From the NCBI RefSeq assembly GCF_015319165.1, contig NZ_JADIVZ010000009.1:100109-164108 (forward strand): a stretch of 64,000 bases of DNA. The letters are read 5' to 3'. Of the stretch, positions 43,894-55,758 are shown piece by piece. The position numbers and the translations under genes were made by a program. The stretch's first letter is position 1; the number at the start of each line of letters is the position of its first letter. The DNA comes from Nocardioides acrostichi (lineage in GTDB: Bacteria > Actinomycetota > Actinomycetes > Propionibacteriales > Nocardioidaceae). The notes under the pieces are model-generated. The model did not search any database. It had not been told where the DNA came from and worked only from the letters and a program-made list of their open reading frames with translations.

Positions 43894-44340
43894 CTACCGA
43901 TACAGCGGCGTGTGGCACACGTCGCGCACCTGGGTCTGGATCTGCTCGAACGCGGTCACGGTGTCGGCACTCACCAACTGCTTGGCGGCCGCGTCGATGG
44001 CGGTCTTGTCGGCGGCGCTCAGGTCGGACGGCGGCTTGTCGCGGTCGTAGCTCGTCGGGTCGACGCCCGCGTCGTCCAGGGCCTTTCGGAGTGCGAGCAG
44101 CCGGCCCGTGACCTGCTGCCACTGGCCCTGGATGTCGTCGGGCGCCTGGTCGCGCAGGTCGACCATGTCCGGCAGCACGGTCAACAGCGCGGTCGGCCCA
44201 CCCTGCGCGACGGCCTCGCTGAAGTCGTCCTGGTGGTCCTCGACGGTGTGGCAGTAGTCGGCCTGCGGGTCCGAGGAGCAGCCGTGCACCCCCATGAGCG
44301 CCACCAAGCCGGCGCCGGCGAGCAGGGCGCGGCCCCTCAC
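43894..44340 (-). CDS. Hypothetical lipoprotein at the end of the pyr operon
   Basis: 148 aa. A short basic start is followed by a hydrophobic stretch and a lipobox-like site (ALMGVHGC, Cys at residue 21). The mature part is helical and polar, with one Cys near the lipobox (ADYCHTVEDHQDDF) and one near the end (VRDVCHTPLYR). The GTG overlaps the pyrF stop (GTGA), so it is translated with pyrimidine genes. No function is known; the link to pyrimidine metabolism is positional. Confidence 0.72.
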   Translation of the reverse strand: MRGRALLAGAGLVALMGVHGCSSDPQADYCHTVEDHQDDFSEAVAQGGPTALLTVLPDMVDLRDQAPDDIQGQWQQVTGRLLALRKALDDAGVDPTSYDRDKPPSDLSAADKTAIDAAAKQLVSADTVTAFEQIQTQVRDVCHTPLYR

Positions 44341-45173
44341 CCGAGCTCCGCGAGATCGTCGTTGGCGCGTCGGACGGCCTCGCGCATGGCCGCGGCGTCG
44401 GGGCCGAGCCGCAGCACCTCGCGCGAGGAGCTGGCGAGCACGTGCGGTGCGACGCTGCCGAAGATCCGCTTGACGTCGGCCGCCGTGCCGCCCTGGGCCC
44501 CGAATCCCGGTGCCAGCACGGGCCCGTTGAAGGCCAGGTGCTCGACGCTCTCGGCGATGGTGGCACCGATGACGGCACCGACGGAGCCCAGCGGATCGGC
44601 CCCGTCGTTGAGCGCTCGGAGACGACCCAGCACGAGATCGGCCACGCGCTCCCCGCGACTCCCGCCCTCGATGGTCCGCGCGTGCTGCACCTCCGGGCCC
44701 TCCTGGTTCGAGGTGAGCGCGAGCACGAACACCCCCGCACCGTGCTTGCGCGCGGTGTCGATCATCGGGTCGAGGGAGCCGAAGCCGAGGTAGGGGCTGG
44801 CGGTGATCGCGTCGCTGAAGAGCGGAGAGGCGGGATCGAGGTAGGCATCGGCGTAGGCCTGGGACGTCGAGCCGATGTCGCCGCGCTTGACGTCGAGCAG
44901 CACCAGCGCGCCGGCGGCCCGTGACTCGGCGATGACCCGTTCGAGCACCGCGACGCCCCGGCTGCCGAACCGCTCGTAGAAGGCCGACTGCGGCTTGACC
45001 ACCGAGCACAGCGGCGCGACCGCCTCGACCACGCCCAGCGCGAACCGTTCCAGCCCCGCGACGTCGTCGCCGAGGCCCCACTCGCGCAGCAGGGCGGCGT
45101 GCGGGTCGATGCCGACGCAGAACCGGCCGCGCTGCTCCATGGCGTCGTGCACGCGGGTGCCGAAGGGGGTCAT
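44337..45173 (-). CDS. pyrF: Orotidine 5'-phosphate decarboxylase (type 2)
   Basis: 278 aa, the longer mycobacterial-type enzyme. It makes UMP, the last pathway step. FCVGIDPHAALLREWGL, VVKPQSAFYERFGSRG and the catalytic LLDVKRGDIGSTSQAYADAY are intact; LAPGFGAQGGTAADV binds phosphate. The ATG overlaps the stop of the class 1B-like gene by four bases. Confidence 0.94.
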   Translation of the reverse strand: MTPFGTRVHDAMEQRGRFCVGIDPHAALLREWGLGDDVAGLERFALGVVEAVAPLCSVVKPQSAFYERFGSRGVAVLERVIAESRAAGALVLLDVKRGDIGSTSQAYADAYLDPASPLFSDAITASPYLGFGSLDPMIDTARKHGAGVFVLALTSNQEGPEVQHARTIEGGSRGERVADLVLGRLRALNDGADPLGSVGAVIGATIAESVEHLAFNGPVLAPGFGAQGGTAADVKRIFGSVAPHVLASSSREVLRLGPDAAAMREAVRRANDDLAELG

Positions 45174-46066
45174 CGCTCTTCTCCTCCAAGGTGATCGGCA
45201 GGGGTGCCGCCAGCGGTGTCGGCAGGGATGTCGGTGAGCTCTGCCGCGAGCCGGGCCGCCGTCGTGGGGTCGTGGAACAGGGCGGAGCCGACCGCCACGG
45301 CGACCGCTCCGGCGTCGAGGAAGGCGCGGACGTCGCCACCAGTGTGCACGCCACCGCACCCGACCACGTCGACCTCGGTGTCCGCCTCGCGCAGGGCGAG
45401 GGCCACCTCACGCACGCAGCGCAGCGCCAGCGGCGCGATGGCCGGGCCGCTGAGACCCGCGGGCCGCCCGTCCGGCAGGGCGGCCGGGAGGGCTCCACCC
45501 ACCACGACGGCACCGGCGCCCGCCTCGGCCACGATGCGGGCGGACTCGACGACGCGCACCGGGTCGGCGCGCAGTTTGGCCAGCACCGGCACTCCGCGCG
45601 GCAACTCGCGGGCCACCGCCGCCACGGCGCCGCCGAGGTGCTGCGGCTCGCGCAGCTCCAGCACGCCGTTGCTGACGGGGTCGGGGGTGGCCAGGTTGAT
45701 CTCGACGGCGGCTACGCCCGGCGTCCGGCCCAGGCGGCGGGCCAGCTCGGCGAGCTCGCCCAGGCTGCGCCCGACCACCGACACCACCACCTTCGCACCG
45801 GACTGCACCAGCCAGGGCAGCTCGGTGGCCAAGAACCCGTCGATGCCCGGATTGGGCAAGCCGGTGGCGTGCACGAGGCCGGACGGCGACTCGGCGAGGC
45901 GGGGACCGGCCGCGCCGGGCCGGGGGTCGAGGGTGATCGAGCGGGTCGTGAACGTCCCGTAGGCGCTCAGCGGACCGAACGCCGCGAGCTCGGGGCCGGT
46001 GCCGCCGCACCCGGAGGCCACGAGCACGGGCGAGGCCAGCGTGAGACCGGCGAGCGAGGTTCTCAC
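45170..46066 (-). CDS. pyrD: Class 1B dihydroorotate dehydrogenase-like protein with altered active site
   Basis: 298 aa. The fold is clear: ASPVLVASGCGGTG, SITLDPRPGAAGPRLAESPS, GLPNPGIDGFLATELPWL and VVGCGGVHTGGDVRAFL match PyrDB. Usual class 1 residues are changed: the orotate-binding NSIGL/NSMGL reads HATGL, the N-x-S-C-P-N loop with catalytic Cys reads NLATPD, and the usual TKTIT Lys is Arg (TTRSIT). A canonical class 2 enzyme lies three genes upstream. This protein may act on another substrate or have lost activity. GTG overlaps the pyrK stop (GTGA). Confidence 0.75.
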   Translation of the reverse strand: MRTSLAGLTLASPVLVASGCGGTGPELAAFGPLSAYGTFTTRSITLDPRPGAAGPRLAESPSGLVHATGLPNPGIDGFLATELPWLVQSGAKVVVSVVGRSLGELAELARRLGRTPGVAAVEINLATPDPVSNGVLELREPQHLGGAVAAVARELPRGVPVLAKLRADPVRVVESARIVAEAGAGAVVVGGALPAALPDGRPAGLSGPAIAPLALRCVREVALALREADTEVDVVGCGGVHTGGDVRAFLDAGAVAVAVGSALFHDPTTAARLAAELTDIPADTAGGTPADHLGGEER

Positions 46067-46884
46067 AGGTCGGCCCACCGCACCCGGTCGCCCCGCAGGA
46101 CCGGCCCGTCGAGACACGCCCGCACCTCGCGCGGTGCGCCGTGCTCCCCCACCACCGGAAGCGCGCAGCCCTGGCACAGCCCGGTGCAGCACGCCCAGGG
46201 TTGGTCCGAGGGCTCCTCGACCGCGACCTGGCTCCAGGCTCCGTGGTCTTCGGCGGCCTGGGCGACGGCGGCCAGGGTGGCGGCCCGGCCCGCGGCGTAG
46301 ACGACCGCGGCGTCGCTGCGACGCAGTGCCTCGGCCACGACGTCCGGGATCCTCCCGCGCGCCCCGACCGACCCGTCGTGCGTGACGACGGTGATGGCAC
46401 GTGCGGTCCGGCGGGCCTCGAGCGCGGAGAGCAGGTGCGCCTCGTCGTCGGCGCCCAGCACCAGGCTGACGGGGCAGTCGCGCTCACGCAGCCGCTCCGC
46501 GAGCGGGAACAGCGGGGCCGCGGAGACACCCTCACCGACGAGTAGCACCGGCACGGGCTCCTTCGGCAGCGCGAACGGCCGGCCGAGCGGGCCGGTCATC
46601 TCGACCCGGTCGCCGCGCTGGCGGGAGGCCAGCCAGCGCGAACCCTCGCCTCGCGGCTCGACGACGAGCTGCACCGTGGCGGCGTAGCCGCCGAGGGGTC
46701 GCACCTGGTGGATCCAGAACGGACGCCGGGCGAGCCGGGCCCGTTCACCGGCCGGGCCGACGCTGACGGCCGCGAAGCTGCCGGGCCGGAACCGCTCGCC
46801 CACCCCGGGCGCCACGAGCGTGAGGTGCTGGTAGGCGCCGATGCGCTTGCTGGCCAGCACCTCGGCCCGGACGTGGGCCTTCAC
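46063..46884 (-). CDS. pyrK: Dihydroorotate dehydrogenase electron-transfer subunit
   Basis: 273 aa. FAD- and [2Fe-2S]-containing partner of class 1B enzymes. It has the FAD-binding RRPFWIH, TGPLGRPF and LVGEGVSAAPLFPLAERL segments and the cluster cysteines CCTGLCQGC plus a last Cys in RACLDGPV. It should pass electrons from a partner flavoprotein to NAD+. GTG overlaps the stop of the alpha-hydroxy-acid oxidase gene. Its partner is presumably the atypical pyrDB-like product that follows. Confidence 0.88.
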   Translation of the reverse strand: MKAHVRAEVLASKRIGAYQHLTLVAPGVGERFRPGSFAAVSVGPAGERARLARRPFWIHQVRPLGGYAATVQLVVEPRGEGSRWLASRQRGDRVEMTGPLGRPFALPKEPVPVLLVGEGVSAAPLFPLAERLRERDCPVSLVLGADDEAHLLSALEARRTARAITVVTHDGSVGARGRIPDVVAEALRRSDAAVVYAAGRAATLAAVAQAAEDHGAWSQVAVEEPSDQPWACCTGLCQGCALPVVGEHGAPREVRACLDGPVLRGDRVRWADL

Positions 46885-48038
46885 CCGCGCCGTCGCACCG
46901 CGTCGGGGGTCAGGTCTGCACGGGTGGGGTAGCCGTCGACGCCCATGATGAGATCGGCCTCGGCCAGCAGAGAGCGTACGACGTGCACGCCGCCCGGCAC
47001 GCCGCCGCGGGCCAGCCCGTAGACGTAGGGCCGCCCGATGGCCACGGCCGTGGCGCCGAGGGCGAGCGCGGTGACCACGTGGGCGCCGGTGCGCACCCCG
47101 GAGTCGAAGACCACCGGCGCGCGGCCGTCGACCGCGGCCACGACGTCCGGCAGCCAGTGCAGGGCGCCGCCGCCGCCGTTGGCCTGGCGGCCACCGTGGT
47201 TGGAGCAGTAGATGCCGTCGGCACCGCTGTCGAGGGCGCGCCGCGCGTCGTCGGGGTGGCAGATTCCCTTGAGCACCAGCGGCAGGTCGGTCAGCTGGCG
47301 CAGCCAGGTGAGGTCGTCCCACGTGAGCGGGTTGCCGAAGGTGCCGACCCAGGTCATCACGGTGGCGCCGGGGTCGGGGTCCGGCCCGGTCATCTCGGCG
47401 AACCGCGGGTCGGAGGTGTAGTTGGCCAGCGCCTTGCCGCGCAGCTGCGGGAAGTTGCCGCTGGCCAGGTCGCGCGGGCGCCAACCCGGCACCCAGGTGT
47501 CGAGGGTCACCACGATCGCCTCGTAGCCGGCGGCCTCGGCGCGAGAGACCAGGCTGGCCGCGAGATCTCGGTCCCTGGGCGTGTAGAGCTGGAACCACGC
47601 AGGGGTGTCACCGCACGCCGGGCGCACCTCCTCGAGCGGGTCGCTCATGAGCGTCGAGCCGATGAACGGGACACCGGTGGCGGCCGCCACCTCGGCGCCG
47701 TGCACGTCACCGTGCTGGTCGGGTGTGACGAGGCCGAGCACACCGACCGGGGCCAGCATCAGCGGCGTGGGCAGCGTGCGGCCGAACAGCTCGATCGAGA
47801 GGTCGCGCTCGGCGTGGGCGTTGAGCATGCGCGGCACGAGGGCGTAGTCGTCGAAGGCCGAGACGTTGGCGCGTTGGGTGGTCTCGTCGCCCGCGCCGCC
47901 GGCGATGTAGGTGCGCAGCTCCGGCGGCAGCGTGGCCAGGGCCTGGGACTCCAGGTCGGGGTAGCTGAACGGGTGCTCGGGCAGGACGCCGCTCAGCGCG
48001 CCGAGGTACAGCTCGATCTGGTAGTCCCCGTAGCTCAT
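46881..48038 (-). CDS. Lactate 2-monooxygenase-like FMN-dependent alpha-hydroxy-acid oxidase
   Basis: 385 aa. Close in pattern to mycobacterial lactate monooxygenase: [55 protein letters not shown] and [15 protein letters not shown], which carries the catalytic His and an Arg. [17 protein letters not shown] binds FMN phosphate. It would oxidise a 2-hydroxy acid. It is embedded in a pyrimidine operon with four-base overlaps on both sides. That placement is unusual for the family. Confidence 0.88.
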   Translation of the reverse strand: MSYGDYQIELYLGALSGVLPEHPFSYPDLESQALATLPPELRTYIAGGAGDETTQRANVSAFDDYALVPRMLNAHAERDLSIELFGRTLPTPLMLAPVGVLGLVTPDQHGDVHGAEVAAATGVPFIGSTLMSDPLEEVRPACGDTPAWFQLYTPRDRDLAASLVSRAEAAGYEAIVVTLDTWVPGWRPRDLASGNFPQLRGKALANYTSDPRFAEMTGPDPDPGATVMTWVGTFGNPLTWDDLTWLRQLTDLPLVLKGICHPDDARRALDSGADGIYCSNHGGRQANGGGGALHWLPDVVAAVDGRAPVVFDSGVRTGAHVVTALALGATAVAIGRPYVYGLARGGVPGGVHVVRSLLAEADLIMGVDGYPTRADLTPDAVRRRG

Positions 48039-49146
48039 GCGTGTCCTGCCTCTCCACGATCTCGGGGCTCCTCCAGCGCCCGGACGATCCGGCGCGGCCA
48101 GCCCGGACCTCCGTAGACGAAGCCCGAGTAGCCCTGCACCAACGTAGCGCCAGCGGCGACTCGCTCCCGGGCGTCCGCGCCGGTGTCGATGCCGCCGACG
48201 CCGACGAGCGTCATCTCCTCACCGACCCGGCTGCGCAGCCGGCGCAGCACCGCAGTCGACCTCGCCGTCAGCGGGGCACCCGAGAGCCCGCCCGCGCCCA
48301 GCGCCTCGACCTCGGCGGCCGGGGTGACCAGACCACTGCGCCCGATGGTGGTGTTCGTGGCGATGATGCCGTCGAGCACGGCGTCTCGGCGCCCCGCGAC
48401 GGCGAGATCGGCGACGGCGTCGAGGTCGTCGTCGGCGAGGTCCGGGGCGATCTTCACCAGCAGCGGCACCCGCCGCTGCGGCGAGGCCCGGTCGGCCACC
48501 GCGCGCACGTGGGCGAGCAACGGCTCGAGGCGCTCGACGGCCTGGAGGTTGCGCAGCCCCGGCGTGTTCGGCGAGGAGACGTTGACGACGAGGTAGTCGG
48601 CGTACGGCGCGAGCAGGCTCGCGCTGGTCTCGTAGTCGGCCTCGACGGCGGCCTGGTCGTCGTCGGGCACCACCTTCGACTTGCCGATGTTGACGCCGAG
48701 CACGGTGCGCGGAGTGCCGATCCGCTGCTCCGACCCGCGCTGCCGACGGGTGTAGACGGCCAGTCGGTGCGCGACCGCCTCGGCCCCGCTGTTGTTGAAG
48801 CCCATCCGATTGAGCACGGCCCGGTCGGCGGGCAGCCGGAACAGTCGGGGCCTCGGGTTGCCCGGCTGCGGCCGGCCGGTCACCGTGCCGATCTCGACGT
48901 GGCCGAAGCCGAGCGCGGCGAGCGCGGCGATGCCCTCGGCGTCCTTGTCGAAGCCGGCCGCCAAGCCGAGCCGGTTGGCGAAGCTGAGACCCATCGCCTC
49001 GACCGGTGCCGTGGTGACCCGCGACAGCCGCGAGGTCAGCGGCGCACCGGCCCGGATGCCGGCGAAGCCGAGCCGGTGCGCGCGCTCGGCGTCGACGCGG
49101 GTCGCGAGATGCCGGAACGCCCACTCATAGGCCCGGTCGTAGGCGG

Positions 49147-49150
<4 letters not shown>
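48035..49150 (-). CDS. pyrD: Dihydroorotate dehydrogenase, class 2 (quinone)
   Basis: 371 aa. It oxidises dihydroorotate to orotate with electrons to membrane quinone. The N-terminal helical extension ([20 protein letters not shown]) and the motifs [47 protein letters not shown] (with the class 2 catalytic Ser), IATNTTIGR and [11 protein letters not shown] are standard. It is the canonical enzyme for the pathway step. GTG overlaps the carB stop (GTGA). Confidence 0.94.
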
Positions 49151-52544
<3,394 letters not shown>

Positions 52545-52545
<1 letters not shown>

Positions 52546-53696
52546 CAGATCTCCCCTTCCAGCAGCGAGACGAAGCGGTCGAAGAGGTAGGCGGCATCGT
52601 GCGGGCCGGCCGCGGCCTCGGGGTGGTACTGCACGGAGAACGCCGTGAGCCTGCCGGCCGCGTCGCGCAGCTCGAGACCCTCGACGACGTCGTCGTTGAG
52701 GCACACGTGGCTCACGGCGGCGCTGCCGTACGGCGTCTCGGTGGCCCGGTCGAGCGGGGCGTCGACGGCGAAGCCGTGGTTGTGGGCGGTGACCTCGACC
52801 TTCTTGGTGGTGCGGTCCATCACCGGCTGGTTGATGCCACGGTGGCCGTAGGTCAGCTTGTAGGTGCCGAACCCGAGCGCGCGGCCGAAGAGCTGGTTGC
52901 CGAAGCAGATGCCGAAGTACGGGAGGCCGCGCTCGAGCGCCGACCGGAGCAGCTCGACCTGACCGGTGGTGGCGGCCGGGTCGCCCGGGCCGTTGGAGAA
53001 GAACAGACCGTCGGGCGAGACGGCGAGCACGTCGTCGATGCTCGCGGTGGCGGGCAGCACGTGCACCTCGATGCCGCGCTCGGCCATGCGGTGCGGCGTC
53101 ATGGCCTTGATGCCGAGGTCGAGGGCGGCGACGGTGAACCGCTTCTCGCCGAGCGCGGGCACCACGTAGGCCTCGTCGACCGACACCTGGCTGGCCAGCT
53201 CTGCGCCGGCCATCTGCTCGGCGTCCTGCACCTTGGCGAGGAGAGCGGCCGGGTCGGTCTCGACGCTGGAGATCGCGCAGCGCATGGCGCCGCGCTCGCG
53301 CAGGTGGCGGGTGAGCGCGCGGGTGTCGATGCCGCAGATGCCGACGACCCCCTGGGCGCGCAGTTCCTCGTCGAGGGAGCGCTGCGAGCGCCAGTTGCTC
53401 GGCACCCGGGCGGGGTCGCGCACCACGTACCCGGACACCCAGATGCGGCGCGACTCGGGATCCTCGTCGTTGATGCCGGTGTTGCCGATGTGCGGGGCCG
53501 TCATGACCACCACCTGACGGTGGTAGGACGGGTCGGTCAGGGTCTCCTGGTAGCCGGTCATGCCGGTGTTGAAGACGGCTTCGCCGAAGGTCTCACCCTC
53601 GGCTCCGTAGGACTCACCGTGGAACGTGCGACCGTCCTCGAGCACGAGGATCGCGGGCCGGCACGTCGGTGTCGTTGCGGGGGCATGCGAGGGCAC
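52545..53696 (-). CDS. carA: Carbamoyl-phosphate synthase small subunit
   Basis: 383 aa. It supplies ammonia from glutamine. N-terminal [39 protein letters not shown], then the glutaminase with nucleophile Cys in [16 protein letters not shown] and catalytic [13 protein letters not shown] at 53696 is set by a very strong AAGGAGG (53703-53709) 6 nt upstream. It heads the operon; a PyrR-type hairpin overlaps this ribosome binding site. pyrR, pyrB and pyrC are not in the window. Confidence 0.95.
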
Positions 53697-53702
53697 GCCG
53701 TA

Positions 53703-53738
53703 CCTCCTTCTCCGCCTCACGGGACGGATCGTTAAAGG
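53703..53738 (-). promoter_or_regulatory. PyrR-binding RNA site over the carA ribosome binding site
   Basis: In RNA sense CCUUUAAC, then a hairpin with CCG/CGG stem around UCCCGUGAGG, then AGAAGGAGG. This follows the known PyrR consensus UUUAA...UCCNGNGAGGC. The site ends at the AAGGAGG, so UMP/UTP-loaded PyrR bound there would block ribosomes. Confidence 0.65.
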
Positions 53739-53757
53739 ATGTCGAGCGACTCACCGG

Positions 53758-53763
53758 AGCCTA
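53758..53763 (-). promoter_or_regulatory. -10 box of the carA-pyrF operon
   Basis: TAGGCT on the minus strand, about 20 bp upstream of the PyrR site, in the 90-nt gap behind the SCP2 gene. It would give a leader of about 55 nt. Confidence 0.4.
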
Positions 53764-53786
53764 GCAGCGCGCGGCCCCCGCACGGC

Positions 53787-54758
53787 TCACGAGGCGGGTC
53801 GTGCAGGGCTGGGGATCCGCATGACGGACAGCAGTTGGAGCGCCTTGGCCTTCTCGCCGCGCACCTTGAGCTGACCGCGCAGCACCCCGGTGACCGGGTT
53901 GAGGTGTCCGGTGACCAGGCGTAGGAAGTCGGCGCCGTCGCAGAGCAGCGTGGCGTCGCGCCGCTCCCCCTCCTCGCTCGGCCGGACCGTGCAGGTGCCG
54001 CGCGTCACGCGCACCGTGTGTCGTTCTGGGCCGCCCGCGTCGACCGGGCCACCGGAGAGCTGGAACCCGATGGCGAGGTCGACGCGGGCGGCCTTGCGCT
54101 CGTCGAGGTGGTCGGGAATGCGGGAGAAGACCTCCGCCAGCACGATCGGCCGGAAGCCCGAGGCCATCACCTCGCGCACGTGGGCGACCGGCACACCGGT
54201 CAGCGCGCGGGCGACGTCGGCTGGCGCGAGGGCCGAGGGGTCGAGGGCGCGGGACTCCGAACCGGGGATGGTGAAGAGCCCGCCCACGGCCAGGGCGAGC
54301 GCGCAGTCGCCGCGCACGTCGAGTCGGCCGGCCAGGTAGTCCAGCGCAGCGTTGCCCTCGCCGCTGACCAGGCGGATGAAGCCGACGACGGTCGTGGCGA
54401 GCACCAGGTCGGCCGGCGTGCGGGCCGGCACGTCGGTCTCGACGTCGACGGTGCCGCCCTCGATGACGAGCAGGTGGTTGCCCAGCCGGGCGTCGTCGCG
54501 GGCGAGGTCGATGCGCACCCGGCCCGCGATCACCGCCAGGGCGGCCGGGTCGGCGTACTCGTGCAGCCTGCCCAACACCCCACGCACGGCCGGGATGCGG
54601 ATCTCCTCGCGGGCCACGAGCCGGGACAGCTCGGCGTCGGCGGTGGCCCGGATGGCCGCCACGAGCTCCTCCGCCGGGGTGTCGGTGAGGAAGGCGAGGG
54701 CCTCGGCGGCCGTCGCGGTGCTCAGCGCCGCGAGGGTGGGGGATGTTGTCTGCGTCAC
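53787..54758 (-). CDS. Protein with two tandem SCP2-like sterol-carrier domains
   Basis: 323 aa. The N-terminal ~70 residues are helical. Two SCP2-type modules follow at ~75-175 and ~215-315; each ends in a characteristic segment, DYLAGRLDVRGDCALALAVG in the first and GHLNPVTGVLRGQLKVRGEKAKAL in the second. SCP2 domains bind lipids. The second is the better conserved. Exact role unknown. GTG at 54758 lies 6 nt after TACTGT, with a 13-bp palindrome over both. Confidence 0.78.
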   Translation of the reverse strand: MTQTTSPTLAALSTATAAEALAFLTDTPAEELVAAIRATADAELSRLVAREEIRIPAVRGVLGRLHEYADPAALAVIAGRVRIDLARDDARLGNHLLVIEGGTVDVETDVPARTPADLVLATTVVGFIRLVSGEGNAALDYLAGRLDVRGDCALALAVGGLFTIPGSESRALDPSALAPADVARALTGVPVAHVREVMASGFRPIVLAEVFSRIPDHLDERKAARVDLAIGFQLSGGPVDAGGPERHTVRVTRGTCTVRPSEEGERRDATLLCDGADFLRLVTGHLNPVTGVLRGQLKVRGEKAKALQLLSVMRIPSPARPAS

Positions 54759-54769
54759 TGTGTCACAGT
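54757..54769. promoter_or_regulatory. 13-bp palindrome over the start and -10 box of the SCP2 gene
   Basis: ACTGTG-T-CACAGT is a perfect 6-1-6 inverted repeat. It covers two bases of the GTG start (54756-54758) and five of six bases of the -10 box TACTGT (54765-54770). This suits a repressor site. Confidence 0.4.
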
Positions 54770-54770
54770 A
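54765..54770 (-). promoter_or_regulatory. -10 box, leaderless promoter of the SCP2 gene
   Basis: TACTGT on the minus strand, 6 nt before the GTG at 54758. Confidence 0.45.
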
Positions 54771-54782
54771 ACCCGGCGGTGC

Positions 54783-55724
54783 TCACCAGCGGGTGACCTT
54801 CGCCGGAAGGTGCGTGCGTGGCGCCATCCGGGCCCCGTGGCGGGGTCGATGCAGCCCGGCCATCGCGATCAGCGCGGGCACCCGGCCGCGCTGGGGACGA
54901 TAGGGCTCGAGGAAGGCCGCCAACTGCTCGTCGTCGAACGGCGTGCCGGTCAGCGCCCAACCGACGTCCTTGGCGACGTGGTAGTCGCCGAAGCTGACGG
55001 CGTCGGGGTCGCCCTGGGCGCGCTGACGCACCTCGGCCGAGGTCCACACGCCGATGCCGGGCAGGGTGCGCAGGCGGCGATCGGTCTCCGCCGGATCGAG
55101 GGCACCGGCGCGCTCGAGGGAGTCGGCGACGCGGGCGGCGGTCAGGATCGTGCGGGAACGGGCCGGGTCGACGTGCATGCGCAGCCACTCCCACGACGGG
55201 ATCCGGCGCAGGGTGGCGGCGTCCGGCTGCACCCACAGCTTCTGGCCCTCACCGTCTGGGCCCGGCCCCGGTGCGCGCTCACCGAAGCGGCGCACGAGCA
55301 TGCGGAACCCGGCGAACGCCTCCTGGCCCGTGACCTTCTGCTCGATGATCGCGGGCACCAACGCCTCCATGACCAATCCGCTGCGCCCGAGCCGTGCGTG
55401 CGGGTGGTGGCGCATCGCCTCGGCGAGCACGGGGTGGCGCGGGTCGAAGCCGGACCAGTCGTCGTGCGCCCCGAGCAGTCCGGGCAGCGACTCGAGCAAC
55501 CAGTCGCCCCCCGGACCCCACGCGCTGGCGTGCACCTCGCCGTCCGCGGGTCGTGAGGCGACCGCGATCGTCGCGACGCCGAGCGGCGTGCGGACGCCAC
55601 GCCAGATCGTGCCGCGCGCATCGACGCGATAGGTGGGGTCTCCCCCACCGTGACGGTGCTGCCCCAGCACTCGTGCCACCGGGCAGGGCCACTCCGGGCG
55701 CCAGACCCTGGTGACCTCCTGCAC
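54783..55724 (-). CDS. DNA-3-methyladenine glycosylase II-type (AlkA-like) enzyme
   Basis: 313 aa. The HhH-GPD core is clear: LVPAIIEQKVTGQEAFAGFR, the hairpin LRTLPGIGVWTSAEV and the catalytic Asp region DAVSFGDYHVAKDVGWAL. It removes alkylated bases in base-excision repair. It lacks Fe-S cysteines, as AlkA does. GTG at 55724 is 6 nt after TAGCCT. It is 24 nt upstream of the SCP2 gene and in the same direction. Confidence 0.85.
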   Translation of the reverse strand: MQEVTRVWRPEWPCPVARVLGQHRHGGGDPTYRVDARGTIWRGVRTPLGVATIAVASRPADGEVHASAWGPGGDWLLESLPGLLGAHDDWSGFDPRHPVLAEAMRHHPHARLGRSGLVMEALVPAIIEQKVTGQEAFAGFRMLVRRFGERAPGPGPDGEGQKLWVQPDAATLRRIPSWEWLRMHVDPARSRTILTAARVADSLERAGALDPAETDRRLRTLPGIGVWTSAEVRQRAQGDPDAVSFGDYHVAKDVGWALTGTPFDDEQLAAFLEPYRPQRGRVPALIAMAGLHRPRHGARMAPRTHLPAKVTRW

Positions 55725-55730
55725 CCGGCG

Positions 55731-55736
55731 AGGCTA
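55731..55736 (-). promoter_or_regulatory. -10 box, leaderless promoter of the AlkA-type gene
   Basis: TAGCCT on the minus strand, 6 nt before the GTG at 55724. Confidence 0.45.
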
Positions 55737-55758
55737 CGTCAGCCGTGCCCCGCGGGGC

